64,000 nt of DNA from Sphingobacteriales bacterium (GCA_016711295.1 JADJTE010000012.1:62001-126000); one strand, 5' to 3'. Numbered from the stretch's first letter, positions 49,514-60,912 are shown. Made by a program: numbers and translations. The notes: generated by a model from the letters alone, not told the origin.

Positions 49514-50198
49514 TTAGTTATAGCTTACGTTGGCAAACGTGCCTTCGGTAATGCTGTGGTTGCCCGTGCCGCCCGATGCGTCGGTGCAGCCAAATTCAAA
49601 TGAACCTGTCACAATTTTTGTGGTTGTGTTGAAAGTGTTGAAAGTAATACTGCCCGAATTATGCGTACAACCTATTGCGCCTTGTGTATAGATAGCAGGA
49701 GCGGTAGAGCCAAACGGATAATTGCCTGTCAAGAATGCTGCATCAGGTACGAGCGACAAGGTAGTAGTGCCATTGGTAGCCGTGATGTTTAGTTTGCCCC
49801 CTGTATTGATGGCTGTGATGGTAGTAGCGGTAAATGACGTTCCGTCTATTTTGGCGGTGAATGTGCCAGTTGTACCGGTGCCACCACAAGCAGGGCAGGT
49901 GCCGCCACAGTCCACACCAGTTTCGGTGCCGTTTTGTACGCCGTCTGTGCAAGTAGGTGTAGTACTACACGGATTAGGACAAGAACCGCCGCAATCTATG
50001 CCTGTTTCGCCGCCATTTTGTATGCCGTCCGTGCAAGTAGCTACCTGACCGCAGGCTTCGCAAGGACCGCCGCAGTCGATGCCCAATTCGCCTTGATTTT
50101 GCTCGCCGTCGGTACATGATGGATTCTTTTCCGCAGCTATTGAGCATACCTAACAAACAACACAAAGCAATAAAGCTAAACAATAATTTGATTTTCAT
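49514..50198 (-). CDS. DCGG-repeat lipoprotein (one frameshift)
   Basis: The N-terminus MKIKLLFSFIALCCLLGMLNSC is an SPII lipobox. After a single-base break near 50128 (one extra base after GGAAAA) come three copies of a Cys-rich motif CxDGxxNxxExGxDCGGxC (TCTDGIQNGGETGIDCGGSC and relatives), a short motif of secreted metal-binding or eukaryote-like proteins. A beta-rich ~120-residue domain follows (FTAKIDGTSFTATT, then CTHNSGSITFNTFNTTTKIVTGSFEFGC) resembling DUF6252-type lipoprotein domains. Surface-exposed; function unknown. Confidence 0.72.
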
Positions 50199-50243
50199 GA
50201 AAAACTAAGGGTTTTTAGTGTTAAAATTACGAATGACTAACCG

Positions 50244-50251
50244 CAAAGGTA
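50244..50251 (-). promoter_or_regulatory. -7 element upstream of the DCGG lipoprotein
   Basis: TACCTTTG on the minus strand, about 46 bases before the start codon at 50198. It overlaps the leader of the divergent DUF1573 gene at 50259. Confidence 0.45.
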
Positions 50252-50258
50252 CTACAAA

Positions 50259-50709
50259 ATGTATAGACTACTGTTATTTTTTATTGTTTTTATGACAATG
50301 GCAGGGCTGCATACACCATTAAGGGCACAAAAAAGCCCTAATTTCGCGTCCATTCAAGCCCCTGAATTTCAGTTTGAGCCTTCGCGCTCGCACGATTTTG
50401 ACACAGTGCCCCAATCCGAATGGATTAGCCACGATTTCTGGTTTATCAATATTGGCGGGCAACCCTTTGCGCATTACTAAGGTGCGTGGGTCGTGCTACT
50501 GCACCAAAGCCGAATTTCCGACTGCACCCATACAGCCGGGCGAGCGGGGTTATATCCGCGTTTTTTATGATACGCGCAGCAAAATCGGGCAATTTAGGGC
50601 AGCGGTCAGCATCATTTCCAATGCTTTGGGGACTGATACCGAACATTTGTTTGTCGAGGGCAATATTATAAGCCCTGTTTCCGTTTCGCCTATACCCGAT
50701 GAAAAATAG
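50259..50709 (+). CDS. DUF1573 domain protein (one frameshift)
   Basis: Signal peptide MYRLLLFFIVFMTMAGLHTPLRAQ. The DUF1573 body (WISHDFWFINIGGQPLRITKVRGSCYCTKAEFPTAPIQPGERGYIRVFYDT, then IGQF, then SIISNA) is read across one break at about 50472, where CCC replaces CC. DUF1573 proteins are small exported Ig-like (ASH-type) domains common in Bacteroidota. Function unknown, possibly in envelope or gliding machinery. Corrected length is about 149 residues. Confidence 0.8.
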
Positions 50710-50806
50710 CGCAAATTGCTTTGGCGGCTTGGTTATTCGTACAAAAATCGCAATTTTGCACGTCCCAAGAAAAAGCCAGAATGAATATTTGCCATAGACT
50801 TAAAAC

Positions 50807-50919
50807 GTAACTATTTAGGGTATAGGGTTTTGGGTATGGGGTAATGAGCAATACTTCTCTAATAATGCCTGACATCGCTGCATATTCGATTAGTTCCCCC
50901 TACAAAGCTAAATAGTTAC
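50807..50919 (+). repeat. GTAACTATTTAG MITE-like repeat, copy A8, with near-perfect 8-bp flanks
   Basis: Perfect 12-bp ends. Flanks are CTTAAAAC (50799-50806) and CTTAGAAC (50920-50927), an 8-bp duplication with one mismatch. The interior is shorter than most copies, lacking about 25 bp around the AGAAATAG segment. Confidence 0.8.
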
Positions 50920-51007
50920 CTTAGAACAATGCTTAAACAAATCATAAGTGTTTGTAATATAATTGCCCATCATCAAAATTAAATAGTTAATATACTACCT
51001 TAAAACC

Positions 51008-54000
51008 ATGCAACAAACCCCCAAATTTGCCACCTTACTCCTTGCTTCCTTGTTGTGCGCCTTATTACCCGTATCGCTACACGCGCAATTTGCGGCTAAT
51101 GCTGCCGAATTTGCCCGCCAAATAGAAGCACAGTATGCCCAAGTGACGATGCGCGAAGATATGCGTGCCGAATTAGACGAATTTATTACCAATGTAGGTG
51201 ACGCATCGCTGATGATAGTTAACAGAAATTGTAGCGCAATGCAACGACATGCAAACCCGCAAGATGCGCAACGTACCGCATTTTTCCGATTATTACCAAA
51301 CCCTCAATGGGTTTATTAAATCGGGTAATTTTGACCGAAAATTTGGCGAATGGCAAAATATTGTCAAAGATGTGACAGCAAGGCTTGAAAAAGGCAAAAC
51401 AGGCAATTTGGAAAAATTTTTATCCTTTTCGAGGTCTTTTTTTAATGGTTATGTGCTGTATGATGCCCCAGGCAAATCGTGGGCGGTGCAAACCAGCGAT
51501 TATTCGTTCAGAAACGACAATGGCAACCCCTCGGTATCGTTTATCAACGCTCGCCTGCTGGCTTATGCTCCCAAAGACACTATTGCTATACAGAACACTT
51601 CGGGCACCTATTTCCCTTTCGATGCCAAATGGCAGGCTACGGGAGGGCGCATTACTTGGGATAGGGTATTGCTCGACCCCAATACGGTATATGCCGAGTT
51701 GCCCGCTTATAATGTGGATATGACCCGCGCCGAATTTGTCGTATCTGGTGCTACTTTTTATCATAAAAAAATATTTAACAGAGGACTAAAAGGCTCTGTA
51801 ACCGACAAGCTATCTGCCCGCGTAGGCGGAGAGTTTATCTACCCTCAGTTCGAGTCGGACGAACTGAACTTGGTGATGAAAACCTATGCCCGCACAGCGA
51901 GTTTAGAAGTGGTTTTGCCATCAGAGGCAATGACGTATAGCTATGGCACAAACGAAATGCCTTCGCGCCTTAACTTCTATACCGACGACGACAAAACCAT
52001 ATTGCTCACTGCCCGCGCTACGGGCTTTAAGGTGAAAGAAAACAACGAAATTGTATCGAATAATACAGCTGCATCTATCTATTTTGCGGGCGATTCTATC
52101 TACCATCCCCGCGTCAATCTGCATTATAACATGGGCAGAAAAGACCTGCGCTTGGTGCGAGACGGCAAAGCAAGCTCGCGTATTGCATTCATGTCATCGT
52201 TTCATAAATTTGAGGCAAATGTAGATGCCGTCGAATGGACACTCGGCAAACCCGTCATAGATTTTAAAATGACATCTGAACTCAAAAACCTACGAGTTGT
52301 GTTCGAATCTTATGATTTGTATGACCAAGACCGCATGAAATCCTATAATATGTATAGCCAACACGACCCCATCTCGAAACTCGCCGATTATGCCAATAAT
52401 GGACAATTTGATGTGCCGCAGCCGATTTTGCGGCTTATCTCAACAGCAGCTTCAAAAAAGCGACGATATACTAAACCTCATATTCCGCTTAGTAGAAGAC
52501 GGATTTATCTACTTCTATCCCGAAACCGACATCATCCATGTGCGCGAAAAAGCCCAACACTACGACTTGTCGCGCCGAAAAAAGAAAGACTTTGACCGCA
52601 TCGCGCTCATTTCGGAAAGCGAAACCCAAAACGCCCAATTAGATATGGGCAATCATGAACTCATCGTGACGGGCGTAAAAAGCGTAGGTTTGAGCGATTC
52701 GCAGCGCGTAGTCATCTATCCGACCAAGGGCATCGTGCGGGCGCAGCGCAACCGAGATATGGACGTAAACGGAACCGTAGTGGCGGGTAGCGTCGATTTG
52801 GCGGGCAAAAATTTTGGATTTAAATACGACCCATTTTTGATAAAAATGGATACAGTAGACCAAATGCAGGTATATGTCGATACGCGCAACAAGCGATTTG
52901 AACATATTACGCCTGTTGACGGCACCTTAGCACCCATTAGCACGCTCATACAAAATGCACGCGGAAATCTGTATATAGACGAGGCAAATAATAAGTCGGG
53001 ACGCGAAAAATATCCCTCTTATCCGCGCTTTGAAAGTACAGGCAATGCCTATCTGTATTATAATAGTAAAAAACTGTATGGCGGTGCATACAAAAAAGAT
53101 ACTTTCCACTTCAAACTGAATCCGTTCAATTTTGAGGACTTGGACGAGATACAGCCCGAAAATCTGGTATTTCCTGGAACGATGATAACGGGCAATATAT
53201 TTCCCGCTTTTGAGCAAACCACCTCGCTGCAAGACGACCTATCGCTGGGGTTTGTCAAAAATACGCCTGCACAGGGTATGCCCACCTATAAAAAAGGTAC
53301 GTTCAACGGCACTATCAGTATGAGCAATAAAGGGCTTATCGGCGAGGGTCTGATAGATTATATGGCTGCTAAAATAAGCGCGAAAGAATTTATTTTCTTG
53401 CCCGATTCGATGATGACCGAAGCCGATTCGTTCTACCAAGAGCGCAAAACCGTCAAGGGCATCGAATTTCCGTCGGCACACAATGGCAAAGTGCGAATCA
53501 AATGGCTGCCGTCGGGCGACAGTATGTTGGTATATATGAAAACTCGACCGTTTTTGATGTTTGAAGACAAAGTGAGCTTAAAAGGCAATTTATTAGTTAC
53601 GGATAAGGGATTGAAAGGAAAGGGTACGATGAATTGGTCGGAAGCCTCTATCCGCTCCGACGAATTTGCCTACACGAGCGGCACATTCAAAGCCGATTCG
53701 TCGGACGTAGCTATCAAAAACAAAGATGCGGCAAAGGTAGCCTTCGACTCATATAACGTCAAATCGAGGGTGGATATGGATAAATACTTGGGCGAGTTTT
53801 TGGCAAACGGACCTAGCATTCCTATCAACCTGCCCTATAATCAATTCAAAACCAATGCAAGCGAATTTTATTGGCTCATGAACGACAAACTGATTAATAT
53901 ACGGATGCCCGAAGACGAAAATTTGGCTTATTTTACCTCTACACACCCCGACCAAGGCGGTTTGAAATTCAAAGCATCGGGTAGCGTGGTCAATTTGGCA

Positions 54001-55659
54001 GAAAACACGGTCAAAGTCGATGGTATTCCCTATATCACCGTAGCCGATGCCAAAATACGCCCCGCCGATACGCAAGTATTTATCGACCAAGACGCGCAAA
54101 TACGCACCCTCGAAAAAGCACTTATCGTAGCCGATTCGACCAACGAATACCACAAAATTACCGATGCCACGATAAATATCAAAAACATCAACGAGTTTTC
54201 GGGTAAAGGCGAATATAAATATCGCGGTAAAAATATGAAAAAACAATCCATATTTTTTGATAATATCGCTACCACCGAAGACCAAGAAAAAGAAGGACGT
54301 TGGTATACCGTAGCCTCTACTGTGATGCCCGAAGATCAAGGGTTTAAGCTCAACAACAATATCAATTTTAAAGGCGACATCTTTTTAGATTCGCGCCAAA
54401 AATTCTTGATTTACGACGGTTTTGCCAAACTTGACCTGCTATCCAAAAACGCCATTGATGTGCAATGGTTCAAGTTCAAAGACCAGATAGACCCCGAAAA
54501 TATTCAAATTGACGTGCGCAATCCCGTGGGCGAACATGCCGACACGCTTACTTTTGGCATATCGCAAGACATGTTTAACTTAGAACTATACCCAACGTTC
54601 CTGACCAAAAAGCGAACTCCCTTAGATAAATACGTATTTCGCGCCACAGGTGATTTGGCATCAAGCAACGAAACCAATACTTACCGCGTGGGTAGCGTCG
54701 AAAAATTGGAAGGTAAAACAGAACAAGGCGACGTACTGACCTTGCAAGATGCGCAGAGTAGGGTAGAAGCCGATGGCAGGTTTACGATGGGCGATAATTG
54801 GGGCTTGGTCGATGTCGCCCTCGCTGGGCACGCCGACCACGATACCAAAACAGGCAGTTTCGACTTCAAGAATATGGTGCTGGGTGTGGGCTTTATGTTC
54901 GACAAAAAACTAATGGCGATGGTGGGCGATGCTGTGCGTTCGTTCAATAGCGAAGCCCAACAGATTGATTATACCAGCGGCGGCAATTTTTACAAATCGG
55001 CAGTCGAATTGGTCGAGAAAGGTTATGTAGGCGACCTAAAAGGTATGATGAACCGACAAGGCTACTTGTCGCAGCGCATCAAGGGCTTAGACCAAGACCT
55101 GATAATTGCTAACCTCAATATGGTATGGGATACGAGCCTTCGCACCTTTGTATCGCGCGGGCGGTTTGGCTTGGCTTTCTGTGGCGACCAATACGTCAAT
55201 CGTATGGTAGATGGCTTTGTAGAATTTGGTATCCGTCAAACAGGAGATTTTTTTTATATATATATAGAAACCGACAAAAATGCCGAAGGCAAAAAACAGT
55301 GGTTCTACTTTACGTATAAAAAAGGGCAAATGCAGGTATTGAGTTCCGAAATGCCTTTCGTACAAGGCGTTGTAGATATATCGGAGAAAAAACGCATCAA
55401 AGAAGGAAAAGATGGGCAGGTATATACATATAGCCTTTGCCCAATGCTGAAACGCAACCAATTTTTGGCAGTCATGCGCGGCGACCAGTTTAACGAAGCA
55501 CCGCCCACGCCTCCCAGCGGTGACGGCACGCCGATGCTCAACCCCGACGGCACACCCATGCTCAACCCCGATGGTACGCCGATGATGGCACCACCCGACC
55601 AACCTGCTACCAACCCTGACGGCACGCCCATAACACCGCCCACAGGCGACGGCGAATAA
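51008..55659 (+). CDS. Giant exported protein of a Bacteroidota-wide family of unknown function (frameshifted)
   Basis: About 1,550 residues when corrected. Signal peptide MQQTPKFATLLLASLLCALLPVSLHAQ, then a helical start (LDEFITNVGDA), then about 1,300 residues of repeated short beta segments (GSGTYFPFDAKW-like; DDDKTILLTARATGFKV; YSIRSDEFAYTSGTF; NGKVRIKWLPSGDSMLVYMKTRP; FLIYDGFAKLDL). It ends in NPDGTPM repeats. Breaks: about 51228 (AAA for AA, expected VNRIVAQCNDM), about 52420 and about 52456 (AAAAAA for seven A's). I recognise the long Bacteroidota hypothetical family, but no function. The repeated beta pattern suggests an elongated periplasmic or outer-membrane-associated protein. Confidence 0.75.
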
Positions 55660-55681
55660 CATATTACGTATTAGTGCTACT

Positions 55682-55708
55682 AAATCCCTCTCCAAAAGAG
55701 AGGGATTT
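55682..55708 (+). terminator. Weak terminator-like hairpin after the giant gene
   Basis: AAATCCCTCT and AGAGGGATTT pair around a 7-base loop. The 3' side has only three T's. Confidence 0.45.
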
Positions 55709-55816
55709 AACATTATTTGGACTAATGTATTAGACGAAAGCAACTTTATCGTAAAAATGCCTAAATGGTTACGAAATATTATTGCCTTGAATCCAAAAAC
55801 AAACTATCTTTACACC

Positions 55817-55840
55817 GTTATTTTGCATTTGCAAAATAAC
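55817..55840. other. Perfect 10-bp palindrome in the leader of the T9SS gene
   Basis: GTTATTTTGC-ATTT-GCAAAATAAC, a symmetrical hairpin or operator-like site about 85 bases upstream of the start codon at 55925. There is no T run after it. Confidence 0.5.
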
Positions 55841-55924
55841 GAATTATTTTTGACCACAACAAAAAACGGTATGAAAAAAAACATTAATCAATTCAAGCCT
55901 GCTAATACGTAAAGATTACGCAAA

Positions 55925-57424
55925 ATGAAAACATTTTTAATAATGCTGTTTGTTTTTTGTAGCACCCATGCTTGGGGACAGGGGTTTATGCAAGCACGTG
56001 GTGCAGAACAAAAAGGCACCCTAAACGCCAGCATAGCCTTTTCACAAGGCAATTTTGACGAGCCTTATTTCAACCTATTTTCCACCAACCCCGCCGCCCA
56101 ACACTTTGAAGCAGCACAAGCGAAAACCGAAACGTTTTTATACTTCTACCACACAGACCCATTATATACCCCCGAAGTAAACGCCCGATTAGTGCCTAAA
56201 TGCGATCTGCTTTCGACGACTTGCACAGCCCCTAATAACTTCTTTAATTTCCTTACCAATATCGGTGATCCATATACCGGCTGCTTAGACCTTAACGGTG
56301 ACGGTTTCCCCGGTGATGCTCCGCCCGATATAGCCGATTGCCAAACTAAGGAATGCTACTACGCCGTAAAAGCCTATTGGGAAAACCTAAAAAGCGAAAT
56401 AGACGGCGGCGATAAAGAAGCACTATTGAACGACCTATACAACAGCCCCGAAGCCTTGGCTACCTACCAAAAATATATGACCGCCAGCCCCTACCTAAGC
56501 GACGAGGTATTGATAGAAGCCGCCCAAGCCGAACTAATGAGTGCCAACCACCGCGCCAATATCTTACTCGCCAATGCCCCCCTGAGCGACGAAGCCATGT
56601 ACCAAATACAGGATATAGTGGCAGCCAACGTATATCAGTTGCTCTATACCATTAAGTATTATACCAAACTATCGGCACGCGACAACCTAAACATCAGCAT
56701 TAGCCGAGAATCTGCCAAAAAGGAAGCCTTGCTGCGCGATTTGCTCCAAAAGTATAGCGACGAGAAAGACTATGCCAATTTGGACGACTTGCTGACCAAC
56801 GAAAACACGACCTACACCGTCCGTGCCCTCATTAGCTCCAAAATGGAGCGCAGCGACTACGCCGCAGCGCAAAGCCTCTTGGACATCCTGCCCGCCGACA
56901 CACCCGAAGAGCAGGATTACAAAACGGTGCAGCAAATAAACCTGCAACACCAAACCACAACGGGCACTGCCTTTGAACTGTCGGCAAGCCAATATGCGCA
57001 ACTACACAGCATAGCCGATGCCCAAGGCTACCAAGCCCCCGCCGCTTGCGCCTTACTCGGTTTGCTGCGGGGCGAATATTGCGACTGGACCTTGCCCGAA
57101 GCCACCGAAAGCGGCAAAACGGAGGCGCACCCGCGCTACAAAACCGCACCACTGTTGGAACAAAGCGTGCTAAACCGATTGAGCCTTGCTCCCAACCCCG
57201 CCAACAATAGCTTTGAGGTGACATTGCCCATCTATTTTGGCGACCAAGCGGGTAAGGTGCAACTAAGCGATTTGTCGGGCAAAACCCTGCAAACCCTACC
57301 GCTTACAGCCGAGCAGCACAGCCTAAGTGTACCGACAAGCGACCTACCCAACGGCGTATATCTCGTTAGCTATATTGCCGATGGCATTACCGTATCGAGT
57401 GCCAAAGTAGTGGTACAACATTAA
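55925..57424 (+). CDS. T9SS type A-sorted exported protein
   Basis: 499 residues, intact. Signal peptide MKTFLIMLFVFCSTHAWGQ, then a helical/EF-like region (LDLNGDGFPGD, a calcium-binding-type loop) and about 250 residues of helical repeats. The C-terminus has SLAPNPANNSFEVTLP, then VQLSDLSGKTLQTLPL, then SDLPNGVYLVSYIADGITVSSAKVVVQH, a classical T9SS type A sorting domain with its terminal Lys/His motif. It is secreted and probably surface-attached. No enzymatic motif was recognised. Confidence 0.85.
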   Translation: MKTFLIMLFVFCSTHAWGQGFMQARGAEQKGTLNASIAFSQGNFDEPYFNLFSTNPAAQHFEAAQAKTETFLYFYHTDPLYTPEVNARLVPKCDLLSTTCTAPNNFFNFLTNIGDPYTGCLDLNGDGFPGDAPPDIADCQTKECYYAVKAYWENLKSEIDGGDKEALLNDLYNSPEALATYQKYMTASPYLSDEVLIEAAQAELMSANHRANILLANAPLSDEAMYQIQDIVAANVYQLLYTIKYYTKLSARDNLNISISRESAKKEALLRDLLQKYSDEKDYANLDDLLTNENTTYTVRALISSKMERSDYAAAQSLLDILPADTPEEQDYKTVQQINLQHQTTTGTAFELSASQYAQLHSIADAQGYQAPAACALLGLLRGEYCDWTLPEATESGKTEAHPRYKTAPLLEQSVLNRLSLAPNPANNSFEVTLPIYFGDQAGKVQLSDLSGKTLQTLPLTAEQHSLSVPTSDLPNGVYLVSYIADGITVSSAKVVVQH

Positions 57425-57435
57425 TAACCCTTACT

Positions 57436-57470
57436 GCCTCTTTGCCCAAACCTTTGGGCAAAGAGGCTAT
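57436..57470 (+). terminator. Intrinsic terminator
   Basis: GCCTCTTTGCCCAAA and TTTGGGCAAAGAGGC form a 15-bp stem with a 2-base loop, followed by TATTTATT. Confidence 0.85.
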
Positions 57471-58087
57471 TTATTCACTTAAATAAAAATATTTTAAAAT
57501 GAATAATGTGATAATAATGGTAATTATGTTGGCTTTGTTGGGGGTGGATGTTTGGGGGCAGGGGTTTATTAAATCATACAGTATACAAAATACAGCTATC
57601 TCTAATGGAATGGATATAATAACAAACGATCCATTATATGTTTTTTTAAGAAATTTTGTTCCATCGATAGGGAACCACCCCGGTGCAGATATAATCGGTG
57701 CAAATACCGAAGGCGTAAAGCAATGGAATAGCCGATTAGAAAGCGATACTGTTATGTTTAATCCATGATATAATATGATCATTGAAAATAATGATAATTA
57801 TATTTTTTCTGGAAATCTTGGTTATCCTGGATATTTAATTCAAGTCTTTTTTGCAAAATTAAATCCACAAGAGAATAATTTTCAGGTAAAGGAGTATGTA
57901 AATTTGAATTTATTTCAAATATGGAGTGGCTTTGCCATATATAACGATACCTTGATAACTTGTGTTTCTTATGGCGATGCCAACCCGACCACCTATTTTA
58001 ATATGAAAATATTAAAAATGTTACCAGATCTATCAATTATAGACAGTATTTACTTAAACAATGTAGCTGGGTATGCGATTAATTCTA

Positions 58088-59329
58088 GTGTTCTGTCAAA
58101 AAAAAATTTATCACTAATTTTGCATTTATTTAATAAAAATCAATTACTATAATGGCACGTATTTCTAAGGTTATTAATTTAAGTGAATCTGACAGGTTAG
58201 AGTTACTTCGTATTACTAAAAGCGGCACTCATAAAAAGTCGCAAAGTTACCCGTGCCCTTGCTTTGCTATCAATGGCAGACGGGAATGGTCCGCTTGTAT
58301 TGGAACAAAGTTTGGGTCTTAATCGAAATGCTTATTACACGTTGAAACGTCGTTATCTTTCAGAAGGACTTTCTGCTGCCTTAGATGATCTCCCACGCAG
58401 CGGACGCCCACCCAAGATAACCGAACACATAGAAGCCAAAATTACGAGCATTGCTTGTAGTGATGCTCCTGGTTCGTCCAAATGGACTTTATCGCTTATT
58501 AACGATAAATTAGTTGAATTAGGTTGTGAGCATAGTTTATCAGATGAATCTATTCGTTTAGTTTAAAAAAAGTAAACTCAAACCTTGGCAGAAACGACAA
58601 TGGTGTATTGGTATGATAAATGGCGAATATTTAGCCAATATGGAAGATATTTTGGACATTTACGCTGCTCCATTCAGTGGCATCCCTAGAATTTGCTTTG
58701 ACGAGCGACCTTGCCAACTGATAGGTAACGTACTTGCTCGATACCTGCCAAACCCAATAGCACTAAAAAAGAACATCAGGAGTATATAAGAAACGGCGTT
58801 TGTAATGTCTTGTTAGCCTATGACATAGATACAGGGCAACGCTATTTGATGGTAACGGAAAGCAAAACCAAAGCGGATTATGCCCAATTTATGAAGTGGC
58901 TTTTAGATACCCATTATCCGAATGCAAGTAAATACAACTCGTTCAAGATAATTTTAGCACCCATTCTTACGGAGCTTTTATGAAAATCTGCCCTTTGATG
59001 AAGCCCGAAAAATAAAAAACATCCTTGAATTTCATTATACGCCTAAGCATGCTTCGTGGCTAAACATGGCAGAGATAGAGTTCTCGGCACTTTCAAGGCA
59101 ATGCTTAGACCGACGAATACCCAACATAGATATGCGGCAAGAAGCCTTAATTTGGCAAGATGAGCGAAACAAAAGCTATAAAAGTACATTGGTCTTTACC
59201 ACAGATAAAGCAAGAGAAAAATTAGAAAATAGATATAATGAAGTTGGTAGCAAAAATAAAACAAAAACAGATGCGTAATTAAATCAAATTAATAATTAAT
59301 TAATTGTATTAACTTTTCTGTTAGAACAC
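58088..59329 (+). mobile_element. IS630-family insertion element
   Basis: 1,242 bp, flanked by a TA dinucleotide on each side (58086-58087 and 59330-59331), the IS630/Tc1 target rule. The ends GTGTTCTGTCAAAAAAA and, in reverse complement, GTGTTCTAACAGAAAAG are imperfect inverted repeats. It carries one decayed transposase gene. Confidence 0.85.
58152..59278 (+). pseudogene. IS630-family DDE transposase, decayed
   Basis: The start MARISKVINLSESDRLEL is followed by a frame change at about 58235 into LALLSMADGNGPLVLEQSLGLNRNAYYTLKRRYLSEGLSAALDDLPRSGRPPKI, the helix-turn-helix region of IS630 transposases. Further changes at about 58564 and 58970 separate PWQKRQWCIGMINGEYLANMEDIL, ICFDERPCQLIG (first catalytic Asp-Glu region), LLAYDIDTGQRYLMVT and YTPKHASWLNMAEIEFSALSRQCL, which contains the final DDE Glu. 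At least three breaks make it nonfunctional as written. Confidence 0.8.
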
Positions 59330-60912
59330 TAGTAATTTTTTATTTTCTAACGATAGTGGGCATATTTACATGCCTATTTTATGTAGAAATTTTGAATATT
59401 ATAAATATTTAGTTATTCGCAAAATGGATTTACAAGGCAATACCATTTGGGAGTACCCTTTAAATACCTATACTACAGCCACTAATACTCCTATTCAGAT
59501 AGTGACATTGCCAAATGGCAATATTGTAGCGCATTGGTTTGACGAAGGGATGGGAGACATTAATGACCAAAGAACCCCTTATCTTATCTGCCTCGCCCCC
59601 AATGGGCAATTCATTTGGCGTTATAATTTTGATGATGGGGCATACAAAAAATATCCAATTCAAATTAAACTTGCCGCTAACGGGGATATTATAGGTTGCG
59701 GTTATGCCAGTAACCCCAACTATAACTACGACTGCGGCTGGTTGTTTCGCATATCGCCGCAAGGCACCTTGCTTTGGGAGCGCGAATATGTCAGTCCTAC
59801 ATCTTCCATAAACTTTTTCTTGGCAGAGGCCATTGACGACGACGATGAGGGCAACCTCGTTGTGATAGGTGCATTTATAGATACTCTATCTACTGGCGGT
59901 TATCAAGGCAATACTTTTCTACAAAAGTCCTCCCCAACGGCTGTTTTACGCCCGACTGCAACGGAGGTGCTGAGGATACGCTTATTATTGCCTCTACGGT
60001 GGTGGGGTGGAGTCGCCGCCACGCCGCCGCAGGCTTTGGGTGTGGGGCAGTTGGCTGTTTTCCCAATCCCGCCCAAGATGCCCTACAATTGCTGCTGCCT
60101 ACCCGCCGCCAAAACGCCCAAGTGCAACTAACCGACATGCAGGGGCGCACCTTGCAAAGCGTTTCGGTGCCGCCCGATTATAGCGGTCGCTATTTTAGCA
60201 TCTCTACCCAAGACCTGCCCAATGGTGCGTATTTGGTGAGCTATACTTCGGAGGGCAAAATAGTAGGTACGGCTAAGGTGGTGGTGCAGCATTAAAACAG
60301 TTTAAAGCTCCTTTGCCCAAGCCTTTGGGTGAAATTGCTATAATTTCTTGTAAATCAATAGTCTATAACAAGAAATGCGCGATTTTGGAACGCAAAACTG
60401 CACGATTTTGGGCAGAAGTACCCGAAAAACCGTGCAGTTTTTTTAAAAATTCTTTGCGATTCATTTTGAACAAAAGTGCTAATTTGTAAAGTTTTCATTT
60501 TTGGTTCTTTTAGGTTTGTTGTGGAGCTACGTTTGACATGTCAAAACTGTTAATGTGAGATTTTCGAAATTAGGCATTCCAAACGACATTCTCCTCTTTC
60601 TCAACTTCATGCTCATATACCAATATGTTGCCTATCCCGAAGGGATATAATGTTTATAGAAATAGCAAATAAAACCACTACGACCCCGAAAGGGTCGAAC
60701 AATACACAACACACAAGTCTATAAACGTTTGATGCCCTTGGCATCGGCAACAGACACAGACAAGGCTATGTGGCGTTATTTTAGATTATAGCACCAAGCT
60801 AATTTTCAACGCTTTTTCCTTATGCACAAAACGGAACTCACCGATAAGAAAGGAAGCTATAAAAATATTACATGTGTGTAAATCTAATAATTAGCTAAAA
60901 GATAATTATTCC

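Larger units (their letters stand above)
57499..60295 (+). pseudogene. T9SS propeller-type protein gene split by an IS630-type element
   Basis: The N-terminal part (57499-58087; signal MNNVIIMVIMLALLGVDVWGQ) and C-terminal part (from 59330) belong to one gene. Deleting the IS and one TA copy joins AIN-S codons directly to NFLFSNDSGHIYMPILCRNFEYYKYLVIRKMDL in the same frame. Blade motifs (DLQGNTIWEYPL, then LAPNGQFIWRYN, then RISPQGTLLWEREY) precede a frameshift at about 59927 (AAAA for AAAAA). After that come PNPAQDALQLLLP and QDLPNGAYLVSYTSEGKIVGTAKVVVQH, a type A sorting tail. There is also an in-frame TGA at 57766 (probably a former Trp). The gene is dead in its present form. Confidence 0.85.

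Noticed and set aside
57766..57768. TGA read as Trp (alternative genetic code)
   Set aside because: TGA is used as a normal stop elsewhere (for example 44907 gene breaks apart, the corrected genes end normally), and this gene is already inactivated by an IS.
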